DNA of 64,000 nt from Lactobacillus kitasatonis DSM 16761 = JCM 1039 (GTDB lineage Bacteria; Bacillota; Bacilli; Lactobacillales; Lactobacillaceae), in the NCBI RefSeq assembly GCF_000615285.1, contig NZ_BALU01000005.1, positions 50,105 to 114,104 of the forward strand. The letters are read 5' to 3'. The position numbers and the translations under genes were made by a program. Below are positions 28,383 to 37,091 of this stretch, piece by piece (within the stretch, counting starts at the first letter, position 1; each line of letters starts with the position of its first letter). The notes below the pieces were generated by a model. That model saw only the letters and a program-made list of their open reading frames with translations, was not told the DNA's origin and searched no databases.

Positions 28383-29411
28383 TTGGAAAAGCAGAGTGAT
28401 CTATTATTAGATATTCAGCACCTGCATACGGCGTACCGTTTGCAAGGGAAATTCTATGATGCTGCAGATGATATTAATTTGACTTTGAAGCGTAACGAAA
28501 TTTTAGCTATCGTAGGCGAATCTGGTTGCGGTAAGAGTACTATCGCTGCAAGTATTATTGGATTGTATGACCATAAAAACACCAAAGTTACAGGCGATAT
28601 TCTTTACAACGAATTGAACCTAGTTGGTTTGAATGAATCATTGTTTAATAAGATTCGTGGCGACAAGATCGGTATGATCTTCCAAGACCCACTAGCCAGC
28701 TTGAATCCTTTGATGCGTGTTGGTGATCAAGTAGCTGAAACGTTATACTACCATACGGATATGAATGAAAAGGCACGTCATGCACGGGTTATTGAATTGT
28801 TTAATCAAGTAGGTATGCCTAAGCCTGAAGAAATGTACGAAATGTATCCACACGAATTATCAGGTGGTTTGCGTCAACGTGTCGTTATTGCGATGGCTAT
28901 CGCATGTAAGCCTGAAATTATCATTGCTGATGAACCAACAACAGCTTTGGATGTAACTATCCAAGCTCAAATTTTGGACTTGCTTGAAGACATTCAAAAG
29001 CAATCACACTCGGGCATTATTTTGATTACACACGACTTGGGCGTTGTGGCTGAAACTGCAGATGAAGTTGCTGTTATGTACGCTGGGCAAATCGTAGAAA
29101 AATCAGATGTAAAGACGATTTTCGAAAATCCTCTTCATCCGTACACAAGATCATTGCTTAATTCAATGCCTCAATCTGATGATTCAGATGAGGACCTCCA
29201 TGTTATTCATGGTACTGTGCCATCACTTAAGAATATGCCACGTGCGGGTGATAGATTTGCTGCTAGAATCCCATGGATTCCAGCAAGCGCTCATGAAGAG
29301 AATCCACAAGTACACGAAGTAGTCCCAGATCACTGGGTAAGATGTACTTGCTGGAAGACCTTCCATTTTGAAGGCGAAGACGAAACGCAAAAAGCGGCAA
29401 GTGGGGAGTAG
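28383..29411 (+). CDS. oppD: Oligopeptide ABC transporter ATPase OppD
   Basis: 342 residues. Start is TTG 28383, eight bases after TGGAGGA. ABC motifs: Walker A GESGCGKSTIAA, Q loop MIFQDPLASLNP, signature LSGGLRQRV, Walker B IIADEPTTALDVT, H switch THDLG. The C-terminal oligopeptide-type extension ends with a cysteine pair (WVRCTCWK), typical of the Fe-S-bearing OppD tail though with fewer Cys than some. It powers peptide import with OppF. First gene of oppDFBC. TATAAT at 28312-28317 is a possible -10. Confidence 0.96.
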   Translation: MEKQSDLLLDIQHLHTAYRLQGKFYDAADDINLTLKRNEILAIVGESGCGKSTIAASIIGLYDHKNTKVTGDILYNELNLVGLNESLFNKIRGDKIGMIFQDPLASLNPLMRVGDQVAETLYYHTDMNEKARHARVIELFNQVGMPKPEEMYEMYPHELSGGLRQRVVIAMAIACKPEIIIADEPTTALDVTIQAQILDLLEDIQKQSHSGIILITHDLGVVAETADEVAVMYAGQIVEKSDVKTIFENPLHPYTRSLLNSMPQSDDSDEDLHVIHGTVPSLKNMPRAGDRFAARIPWIPASAHEENPQVHEVVPDHWVRCTCWKTFHFEGEDETQKAASGE

Positions 29412-29414
29412 TAT

Positions 29415-30401
29415 ATGGGCAAAGAAATAATTCAGATTAAAGACTTAAAAGTATATTACCCAATTCGTTCAGGCTTTTGGAACAGAATTACTGATTATGT
29501 TCGTGCCGTTGATGGGGTTAACTTCTCAATTGGTGAAGGTGAAACCTACGGTTTAATTGGTGAATCTGGTTCTGGTAAGTCAACGACCGGTAAGGCAATT
29601 GTTGGTGTTGAAAAAGTTACAGGTGGGCAAATCCTGTACAAGGGTTTGGACGTAACTAAGGCAAGCAACCGTAAGAGACTTGACTACAACAAGGATGTTC
29701 AAATGATCTTCCAGGATTCAATGTCAAGTTTGAACCCAAGAAAGAGAATCGAAGATATCATTGCTGAGCCAATCAGAAACTTCGAAAACTTGACTACTGA
29801 TCAAGAAAGAGATCGTGTACAAGAATTGCTTGATATTGTAGGGATGCCAAGTGATGCTATTTACAAGTATCCACACGAATTCTCTGGTGGTCAGCGTCAA
29901 AGAATTGGTGTTGCACGTGCCGTTGCCACTAATCCTAAGTTGATTGTTGCCGACGAACCTACTAGTGCTTTGGACTTGTCAGTTCAAGCTCAGGTTTTGA
30001 ACTTCATGAAGCACATTCAACAACAATACAACATCGCTTATTTATTCATTTCTCACGACTTGGGTGTTGTTAAGCACATGTCAGAAAACTTAGCTATTAT
30101 GCACCGTGGTCGTTTGGTAGAATTGGGTAGCCGTGATGAAATTTACAAGCACCCAATTCATATTTATACTAAGCGACTTCTTTCCGCAATTCCTAAGGTA
30201 GACGTAGAACACCGTGAAGAACACAAGAAGCGCCGTGAACAAGTCGAAAGAGAATTTAAGGAAAACCAAAGCAAGTGGTATGACGAAAATGGTCGTGTTT
30301 ACCCACTTCAAAAGGTAGCTCCTAACCACTGGGTAGCTTTGCCAAAAGACATGGCACAAGAAGCTAAAATTGAAGAACGAGAAGAAAAGGAGAGTGATTA
30401 A
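29415..30401 (+). CDS. oppF: Oligopeptide ABC transporter ATPase OppF
   Basis: 328 residues. Walker A GESGSGKSTTGK, MIFQDSMSSLNPRKR, signature FSGGQRQRIGVAR, Walker B IVADEPTSALDLS, and the C-terminal oligopeptide extension. Pairs with OppD. Starts three bases after oppD. Codon use from here through oppA is strongly biased to AAG, AAC and CCA, like ribosomal protein genes, suggesting high expression. Confidence 0.96.
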   Translation: MGKEIIQIKDLKVYYPIRSGFWNRITDYVRAVDGVNFSIGEGETYGLIGESGSGKSTTGKAIVGVEKVTGGQILYKGLDVTKASNRKRLDYNKDVQMIFQDSMSSLNPRKRIEDIIAEPIRNFENLTTDQERDRVQELLDIVGMPSDAIYKYPHEFSGGQRQRIGVARAVATNPKLIVADEPTSALDLSVQAQVLNFMKHIQQQYNIAYLFISHDLGVVKHMSENLAIMHRGRLVELGSRDEIYKHPIHIYTKRLLSAIPKVDVEHREEHKKRREQVEREFKENQSKWYDENGRVYPLQKVAPNHWVALPKDMAQEAKIEEREEKESD

Positions 30402-30403
30402 GC

Positions 30404-31363
30404 ATGTGGAAAACAATCTTACGTCGTTTGTTAATCATGATCCCTCAATTGATCATCTTGAGTTTGCTCGTCTTCCTTTTAGCTAAGATGATGCCTGGTG
30501 ACCCATTCAGCGGATCAATCAACCCTAACACTGACCCAAAGCAAATTGAAGCTTTAAGAAGAGCTGCAGGTCTTTATGATCCATGGTACGTGCAATACTG
30601 TAGATGGGTAGGTAACTTATTCCATGGTGACCTTGGTACAAGTTACATCCAACACGTTCCAGTAGTTTCATTAATTGCCGATCGTGCAAACAACACCTTC
30701 TGGTTATCACTTTTGACTACTATCTTGACTTATAGTATTGCGATTCCTTTGGGTATCACTGCTGGTCGTCACCAAGATGAATGGCAAGATACTGGTGTTC
30801 AAATCTTTAACTACATTACTTTGGCAACGCCAGGGTTCGTATTCTATATCTTAGGATTATGGCTCTTCGGCTTTACTTTAGGTTGGTTCCCAATCTCAGG
30901 TTCAGTCTCAGCTAACGCGTCAGGATTCTTGGGTGTGCTTGGCAGTAGACTTTACCACATGATTTTGCCAGCAATCTTGTATGCTTTGATTACTACTACT
31001 GGTATTGTTCAGTACTTGAGAACTGGTATCGTTGACAACAAGGTTGAAGACTACGTCAGAACAGCCCGCAGTAAAGGTGTTCCTGAAAATGTCGTTTTCC
31101 ATAAGCACATTTTGAGAAACTCATTATTGCCAATCGCTGCCTTCCTTGGTAATACTATTACTGGTCTTCTTAGTGGTTCAATGATTATTGAAAGTGTCTT
31201 CAGTTATCCTGGTATGGGTAAGTTGTTCCTTGACTCAATCAGTCAACGTGACTACACCACTTTAACTGCTTTGATTCTTATCTTCGGTATTTTGACTTTA
31301 ATTGGTAACTTATTGTCAGATATCATTATGAGTATTATTGACCCACGTATTAGAATTCAATAG
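30404..31363 (+). CDS. oppB: Oligopeptide ABC transporter permease OppB
   Basis: 319 residues, six membrane segments. N-terminal LLIMIPQLIILSLLVFLLAK, then MMPGDPF. The EAA-type coupling loop is YVRTARSKGVPENVVFHKHI. Transports peptides across the cytoplasmic membrane together with OppC. Two bases after oppF. Confidence 0.95.
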   Translation: MWKTILRRLLIMIPQLIILSLLVFLLAKMMPGDPFSGSINPNTDPKQIEALRRAAGLYDPWYVQYCRWVGNLFHGDLGTSYIQHVPVVSLIADRANNTFWLSLLTTILTYSIAIPLGITAGRHQDEWQDTGVQIFNYITLATPGFVFYILGLWLFGFTLGWFPISGSVSANASGFLGVLGSRLYHMILPAILYALITTTGIVQYLRTGIVDNKVEDYVRTARSKGVPENVVFHKHILRNSLLPIAAFLGNTITGLLSGSMIIESVFSYPGMGKLFLDSISQRDYTTLTALILIFGILTLIGNLLSDIIMSIIDPRIRIQ

Positions 31364-31377
31364 GGAGGAGAGAAGAA

Positions 31378-32310
31378 ATGGCTGATAAGAAGAAAAATAC
31401 TGCTACAAAGAAAGCAAGTAAAAAAGACGCTACACCAAAGGCTACTCTCCCACCTTCTGGATTCAAGGTGGCTGTACGTGAAATTTTACGTTCTAAGTCT
31501 GCTTTAACAGCGTTGATTATCATTATTTTAATTTTGTTATTCACTTTTGGTGGTTCACTGTTCTTGAATAGAGCACAAATTACTGAAATGAATATCGTTG
31601 ACGCATATTACGGTTGGGGCCAAGGTGGTCACCTTCTTGGTACTGATGATGGTGGTCGTGACATTTTGAAGCTACTCATCATGGGTGGTCGTAACTCAAT
31701 CATGATCGGTATCTCTGTTACTGTAATTACTGAAATTGTTGGTTTGGTAGTCGGATTAGTTTCTGGTTACTACGGTGGTGTAGTTGATGTCATCATCATG
31801 AGAATAGTTGACTTCATCCAAATTTTGCCACAAATGCCAATTATCATTGTTTTGACTACAGTTATTCCTAACTACAACGCTGTAACTTTGGTATTCTTGA
31901 TCGCGATGTTCGGATGGACGTGGGCGGCACGTTATTACCGTTCATTCATTCTGTCACAACGTGATCGTGACTACGTTTTGGCATCAAAGACTTCAGGTTC
32001 ATCTAACTTACAAATCATGTTCCGTGAAGTTTTGCCAAACATTACTTCAATGATTATCATCGACGTTGTTTTAACTATTGCTGGTAACATTGGTATTGAA
32101 ACTAGTTTGTCTTTCTTGGGCTATGGGTTGCCAACCACTACACCATCACTTGGTACTTTGATTGGATTTGCTGATGACCCAGTTAACGTTATTAACCGTC
32201 CATGGTTATGGCTTCCAGCTACTATCTTGCTTTTGGTAATTTCCTTAAGTATTAACTACGTTGGTCGTGCTCTTCAACGTGCTGGTGACGCAAGACAACG
32301 TGAAAATTAA
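31378..32310 (+). CDS. oppC: Oligopeptide ABC transporter permease OppC
   Basis: 310 residues. A Lys-rich N-terminal stretch (MADKKKNTATKKASKKDATP) precedes the first helix. GTDDGGRDILKLLIMGGRNS and the coupling loop YVLASKTSGSSNLQIMFREV are the OppC signatures. RBS GGGAGGAG. Last gene before a strong terminator that separates it from oppA. Confidence 0.95.
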   Translation: MADKKKNTATKKASKKDATPKATLPPSGFKVAVREILRSKSALTALIIIILILLFTFGGSLFLNRAQITEMNIVDAYYGWGQGGHLLGTDDGGRDILKLLIMGGRNSIMIGISVTVITEIVGLVVGLVSGYYGGVVDVIIMRIVDFIQILPQMPIIIVLTTVIPNYNAVTLVFLIAMFGWTWAARYYRSFILSQRDRDYVLASKTSGSSNLQIMFREVLPNITSMIIIDVVLTIAGNIGIETSLSFLGYGLPTTTPSLGTLIGFADDPVNVINRPWLWLPATILLLVISLSINYVGRALQRAGDARQREN

Positions 32311-32328
32311 TAATTTAATAAATATATT

Positions 32329-32362
32329 AAAACAGCTCTATCGCTTGATAGAGCTGTTTTTG
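32329..32362 (+). terminator. Intrinsic terminator after oppC
   Basis: AACAGCTCTATC (32331-32342) pairs perfectly with GATAGAGCTGTT (32347-32358), then T run. Confidence 0.93.
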
Positions 32363-32429
32363 TGCCTGCATAATAATAAAGTTATGCAATTCTAATAAAA
32401 TAAAAATTAAAATTAATTTCATAAAACTA

Positions 32430-32457
32430 TTGAAAAACTAATATAACGTGGTATTAT
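32430..32457 (+). promoter_or_regulatory. Sigma-A promoter of first oppA
   Basis: TTGAAA (32430-32435), 16-base spacer, TATTAT (32452-32457), about 70 bases before ATG 32529. Confidence 0.65.
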
Positions 32458-32528
32458 TTAACTATCAACTTGATTCAAAGATTATTAATAAAAATCATAA
32501 AAGATGTCCTAGATGGAGGAATAATTAT

Positions 32529-34298
32529 ATGAAATTAGCAAAGATTTTAGGTTCTGTTGGAGTAGTTTCCGCGGCCGCATTAGCATTAGCTGCTTGTGGT
32601 CAAAGCGGTAACAGTAATAACCAAGGAGCAAAGGATGCTAAGAAGTTTCCAGATTCAACTCCTAAGAAAGCTACCAAGCAAGGTGGTACCGTTTCTGTAG
32701 CATTGGAAACTGATACTCCATTTACTGGAATCTTTTCAGATGAATTATCAACTTCCGCAATTGACTCAAGTGTAGCTGCACCTGGTGAAGAATCATTATT
32801 CGATACTGATGATCATTACAGAATTAACAATAAAGGTGCCGCAACTATGAAACTTGACCGTAAGGCCAAGACAGTAACCATCACTGTTAAGAAGGGTGTT
32901 AAGTGGTCAGACGGTAAGCAAGTAAATGCTAAAGACCTTGAATATCCATACGAAATCTTGGCAAACAAGAAGACTCAAGCACAACGTTACGATTCAACTC
33001 TTGAATCAATTCAAGGTATGAAAGAATACCACGAAGGCAAGGCTAAGACTATTTCTGGTATTGAAATGCCAGATGGTGAAAATGGTCGTACTATTGTAAT
33101 TCACTACAAACAAATGAGACCAGGTATGTACTTCTCAGGTAACGGCTACTTCTGGGAATCAGCTGCACCATACCACTACTTAAAGAATGTTCCATTTAAC
33201 AAGCTTCAATCATGTGACCAAATCAGAAAGAAGCCATTATACTTTGGTCCATTTAAGCTTGATAAGCTTGTTCGTGGTCAATCAGTAACTTGGGTACCAA
33301 ACAAGTACTACTGGAGAGGTAAACCAAAGTTAAACAAGGTTGTAATCCAAGTAGTTAACCCTAACTCAGCTTCACAAGCTATTAAGAGTCACAAGTTCGA
33401 TATCACTGGCGTAATTAATTCACAATGGGATCAAGTTAAGAACACCAAGGGTGTTAATTGGGTTGCTCAAGTTCCATTGGCATACAGCTACGTTGGTTTT
33501 AAGATGGGTAAATGGGACGCTAAGACTGGCAAGAATGTCATGGATAAGAACTCCAAGGTTGCCAACAAGTCATTGCGACAAGCTATTGGTTACGCAATGA
33601 ACATTGATGCCGTTAACAAGCGTTACACCCAAGGCTTGAGCTTCAGAGTTAATACTTTAATTCCTTCAGGCTTCGGTGCATACCACGACAGCAGCATCAA
33701 GGGCTACAACTACAACTTGAAGAAAGCTAACCAATTATTGGACAAGGCTGGCTACAAGAAGAAGGGTAAGTGGCGTGTACAACCTAACGGTAAGCCATTA
33801 GTACTTCACTTTGCTACTATGTCAGGTTCACCAAACGCTGAAGCTATTGCTCAAAACTACTTACAACAATGGCACAAGATCGGTTTGAACGTTAAGCTTA
33901 CTGGTGGTCGTTTGATGGAATTCAACTCATTCTACGACAAGGTTCAACACGATTCTAAGGATATCGACTTCTTCCAAGCAGGTTGGAGCTTAGCTTCTGA
34001 ACCATCACAAGGAAGCATGTACGGTGAAACTTCACCAATGAACTACGAACGTTTCGTAACTCCAGAAAACAACAAGTTGCTTGCTGAAATGGACTCAGAG
34101 AAGTCATTTAACACTAAGTACCGCGTAAAGGTCTTCCACCAATGGCAAAAGTACATGTACGATGAAGCCTTTGTAATCCCAACCAGCAACTCATACAGTA
34201 TCAATGCTGTAAACAACAAGATCACCGGTTACTCAACTAAGCCATCACAAAACAACAACGGGCACCAATTATGGTACCAAGTAGGTTACGCTAAGTAA
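32529..34298 (+). CDS. oppA: Oligopeptide-binding lipoprotein OppA (copy 1)
   Basis: 589 residues from ATG 32529 (TGGAGGA upstream). Lipoprotein signal MKLAKILGSVGVVSAAALA with lipobox LAAC, so lipidated Cys near residue 22-23. SBP_bac_5 fold: GGTVSVALETDTPFTGIF, VKKGVKWSDGKQVNAKD, PYHYLKNVPF, YGETSPMNYERFVTPENN. It captures peptides outside the cell for OppBCDF. It has its own promoter, allowing excess over the permease. Closely related to the next gene over the full length. Confidence 0.95.
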   Translation: MKLAKILGSVGVVSAAALALAACGQSGNSNNQGAKDAKKFPDSTPKKATKQGGTVSVALETDTPFTGIFSDELSTSAIDSSVAAPGEESLFDTDDHYRINNKGAATMKLDRKAKTVTITVKKGVKWSDGKQVNAKDLEYPYEILANKKTQAQRYDSTLESIQGMKEYHEGKAKTISGIEMPDGENGRTIVIHYKQMRPGMYFSGNGYFWESAAPYHYLKNVPFNKLQSCDQIRKKPLYFGPFKLDKLVRGQSVTWVPNKYYWRGKPKLNKVVIQVVNPNSASQAIKSHKFDITGVINSQWDQVKNTKGVNWVAQVPLAYSYVGFKMGKWDAKTGKNVMDKNSKVANKSLRQAIGYAMNIDAVNKRYTQGLSFRVNTLIPSGFGAYHDSSIKGYNYNLKKANQLLDKAGYKKKGKWRVQPNGKPLVLHFATMSGSPNAEAIAQNYLQQWHKIGLNVKLTGGRLMEFNSFYDKVQHDSKDIDFFQAGWSLASEPSQGSMYGETSPMNYERFVTPENNKLLAEMDSEKSFNTKYRVKVFHQWQKYMYDEAFVIPTSNSYSINAVNNKITGYSTKPSQNNNGHQLWYQVGYAK

Positions 34299-34390
34299 TT
34301 AGGCACACTAGTAAAAATCTCCAAAATTCTAAACAATAAATAATCCTTTACATAAACTTTCATATTAAAAATCTAATAACTAACATAAAA

Positions 34391-34428
34391 AAGCGACAGA
34401 TATCTTAAAAAAGATACCTGCCGTTTTC
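34391..34428 (+). terminator. Imperfect terminator between oppA copies
   Basis: CGACAGATATC and GATACCTGCCG form an 11-bp stem with two A-C mismatches, then GTTTTC. Weak. Confidence 0.5.
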
Positions 34429-34434
34429 ATGCTG

Positions 34435-34463
34435 TTGTAACTTTTTTGTAATAGTGATATTAT
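34435..34463 (+). promoter_or_regulatory. Sigma-A promoter of second oppA
   Basis: TTGTAA (34435-34440), 17-base spacer, TATTAT (34458-34463), 42 bases before ATG 34505. Confidence 0.7.
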
Positions 34464-34504
34464 GGATAAGTCAACTTGTTCCAAGTTATGGAGGATTTTT
34501 ACTA

Positions 34505-36277
34505 ATGAAAAAGGCAAAAGTTTTTGCTGGCATTACACTTTTATCAGGTGTTGCCCTTACACTAGCAGCTTGTGGTAAGCCATCTAATCAAAACGCTAAC
34601 GAAGCTTCAACTGCTGCTAAGTTTAGTTCAGTTGTACCAACCAAGGCTGCTAAGAATGGTGGTACTGTAAAGGTTGCTGTTGAAACTGATACCCCATTCA
34701 CAGGTATTTTTAATGATGAACTTTCAACTTCAGCAACTGATACCGAAGTTATGCAATATGGTGCTGAATCACTTTTCTCAACTGATGATCATTATGTCTT
34801 CACTAATAAGGGTGCAGCTACCATTAAGATTGACCAAAAGGCCAAGACTGCAACTATCAACATTAAGAAGGGCGTTAAGTGGTCAGATGGTAAGCAAGTA
34901 ACTGCTAAGGACTACGAATACGCTTACGAAATTATTGCTAACAAGGATTCTAAGTCACAACGTTACACTGCAAGCTTAGCTGACTTGGTAGGTTTGAAAG
35001 AATACCACGAAGGTAAGGCAAGCACTATTTCTGGTCTTGAAATGCCAGATGGTGAAAATGGTCGTAAGGTTGTTCTTCACTTTAAGACTATGAAGCCAGG
35101 CATGAACACTAGTGGTAACGGCTACATCTGGGAAGCTGCAGCACCTTACCACTACTTAAAGGACGTTAAATTCTCAGACTTAATGTCAAGCGACAAGATC
35201 CGTAAGAGGCCTTTGTTCTTTGGTCCATACAAGCTTCAAAAACTTGTTCGTGGTCAATCAGCTACTTGGGTACCAAACGAGTACTACTACAAGGGCAAGC
35301 CAAAGCTTAGCAAGATTACCGCTACTGTAATCAACCCTAACTCAGTTGCTCAAAGTATTAAGTCACACAAGTTTGACGTTATCCAAGTTATCAACTCACA
35401 ATGGCCAAACGTTAAGAATACTAAGGGCGTTAACTTCATTGCTACTGTTCCACTTTCATATTCATACCTTGGCTTTAAGGTGGGTAAGTGGGACGCTAAG
35501 AAGGGCGAAAACGTAATGAACCCTAAGTCTAAGATGAACAACAAGGCTCTTCGTCAAGCCATTGGTTACGGTATGAACGTTAACCAAGTTGCTAAGCGTT
35601 ACTCATACGGCTTAAGCTTTAGAATTCCTACTTTGATTCCTAAGCAATTCGGTGACTACTTCGACAAGGATGTTAAGGGATACTCATACAACATTAAGAA
35701 GGGTAACGAAATCTTGGACAAGGCTGGATACAAGAAGAAGGGTACTTACCGTGTACAACCTAACGGTAAGCCTTTGACTATTCATCTTGCAGCTATGAGT
35801 GGTAATGCTAACCAAGAACCAATTATCCAAAACTACATCCAACAATGGAAGAAGGAAGGTTTGAATGTTAAGCTTACTGGCGGTCGTTTAATTGAATTTA
35901 ACTCATTCTACGACAAGGTTCAAAACGATGACCCATCAGTTGATATGTTCATGGGTGCATGGTCACTTTCAAGTGAACCATCACCAAACGACCTTTACAG
36001 TCAAACAGCTTCAATGAACTACTCACGTTTCGTAACTAAGAAGAACACTCAACTTCTTGATGAAATGGACTCACAAAAGGCCTTCAACCACCAATACAGA
36101 ATTGATAAATTCCACGAATGGCAAAAGTACATGGATGACGAAGCTTACGTTCTTCCTGTATCAAACAGCTACACTATTACTGCAGTTAACAAGAAACTTA
36201 CTGGCTACTCACTTAAGCCATCAGCTTCAATGGGTAACGGTTTCCCTAACTGGTACAATATAGCTTACGCTAAGTAA
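34505..36277 (+). CDS. oppA: Oligopeptide-binding lipoprotein OppA (copy 2)
   Basis: 590 residues from ATG 34505 (TGGAGGA upstream). Lipoprotein signal MKKAKVFAGITLLSGVALT with lipobox LAAC. Same fold as copy 1, with long shared stretches (ETDTPFTGIF, VKLTGGRL, EFNSFYDKVQ), but divergent at several pocket-side positions, for example SSDKIRKR where copy 1 has SCDQIRKK, and MFMGAWSLSSEPSPND against FFQAGWSLASEPSQGS. Separate promoter and terminator suggest independent expression and possibly a different peptide preference (inference). Confidence 0.94.
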   Translation: MKKAKVFAGITLLSGVALTLAACGKPSNQNANEASTAAKFSSVVPTKAAKNGGTVKVAVETDTPFTGIFNDELSTSATDTEVMQYGAESLFSTDDHYVFTNKGAATIKIDQKAKTATINIKKGVKWSDGKQVTAKDYEYAYEIIANKDSKSQRYTASLADLVGLKEYHEGKASTISGLEMPDGENGRKVVLHFKTMKPGMNTSGNGYIWEAAAPYHYLKDVKFSDLMSSDKIRKRPLFFGPYKLQKLVRGQSATWVPNEYYYKGKPKLSKITATVINPNSVAQSIKSHKFDVIQVINSQWPNVKNTKGVNFIATVPLSYSYLGFKVGKWDAKKGENVMNPKSKMNNKALRQAIGYGMNVNQVAKRYSYGLSFRIPTLIPKQFGDYFDKDVKGYSYNIKKGNEILDKAGYKKKGTYRVQPNGKPLTIHLAAMSGNANQEPIIQNYIQQWKKEGLNVKLTGGRLIEFNSFYDKVQNDDPSVDMFMGAWSLSSEPSPNDLYSQTASMNYSRFVTKKNTQLLDEMDSQKAFNHQYRIDKFHEWQKYMDDEAYVLPVSNSYTITAVNKKLTGYSLKPSASMGNGFPNWYNIAYAK

Positions 36278-36295
36278 TAGAAAATAATTAAGCTT

Positions 36296-36333
36296 AAAAG
36301 ACTACTTCATTTTTTTGAAGTAGTCTTTTTTTC
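36296..36333 (+). terminator. Intrinsic terminator after second oppA
   Basis: AAAAGACTACTTCA (36297-36310) pairs with TGAAGTAGTCTTTT, then T run. Confidence 0.92.
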
Positions 36334-36336
36334 GCA

Positions 36337-36366
36337 TTCAAATTTTACTAGTAAAACTGGTATAAT
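36337..36366 (+). promoter_or_regulatory. Sigma-A promoter of rnc-smc-ftsY
   Basis: TTCAAA (36337-36342), 18-base spacer, TATAAT (36361-36366), 27 bases before the ATG. Confidence 0.6.
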
Positions 36367-36392
36367 TTATTAAGTATAAAAGGGGCAATTAT

Positions 36393-37079
36393 ATGGTAAG
36401 TACAAAATTTTTAAAGAAATTAAAAGACGAATATGATGTTGAGTTTAATGATGAAAAACTACTAGAAGAAGCATTTACACATTCTTCATATTCTAATGAA
36501 CACCCTGATGATGGGATTCGTGATTATGAAAAACTAGAATTTTTAGGTGATGCCGTTCTTGAACTGGCCGTATCTAATTATTTATATCGTCATTACCCTA
36601 AATTAAATGAAGGTGAATTGACTAGATTAAGATCTAATATTGTTAGAACTGAAGGGTTCTCTGAATTTGCGATTGAATGTGGTTTTCAAAAGGAAATTCA
36701 TTTAGGAAATGGTGAAGAAAAAGCTGGAGCTAGAAGTCGGAAAACTTTGCTAGAAGATGTTTTTGAAGCCTTTAACGGTGCTTTGTATCTTGATCAAGGG
36801 ATGCCGGCAGTTGAACATTTCTTGCATCTAACAGTCTATCCTTTAATTGATAAAGGTGAATTTGATGATTCACGTGATTATAAGACAGACTTACAGGAAC
36901 TTTTGCAACAAAATGGTCCCGTTAATATTGAATATTCAGTAATTAGTGAATCACAATTGCCATCACATTTTGTGGTTGAATTGAAGATCAACGATGAGGC
37001 TAAGACTCGCGGTGAAGGCCATAATAAAAAAGCGGCTGAGCAACAAGCTGCTAAGGCTGCTTTAAAAGAATTAGAGTAA
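36393..37079 (+). CDS. rnc: Ribonuclease III
   Basis: 228 residues. RNase III signature YEKLEFLGDAVLELAVS (metal Glu, Asp), second acidic patch KTLLEDVFEAFNGALY, then a double-stranded RNA-binding domain from about 155 (DYKTDLQELLQQNG to KKAAEQQAAKAALKELE). Cuts rRNA precursors and duplex RNA. RBS AAGGGG. First gene of the conserved rnc-smc-ftsY cluster. Confidence 0.97.
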   Translation: MVSTKFLKKLKDEYDVEFNDEKLLEEAFTHSSYSNEHPDDGIRDYEKLEFLGDAVLELAVSNYLYRHYPKLNEGELTRLRSNIVRTEGFSEFAIECGFQKEIHLGNGEEKAGARSRKTLLEDVFEAFNGALYLDQGMPAVEHFLHLTVYPLIDKGEFDDSRDYKTDLQELLQQNGPVNIEYSVISESQLPSHFVVELKINDEAKTRGEGHNKKAAEQQAAKAALKELE

Positions 37080-37091
37080 GGGGACGAAAAA

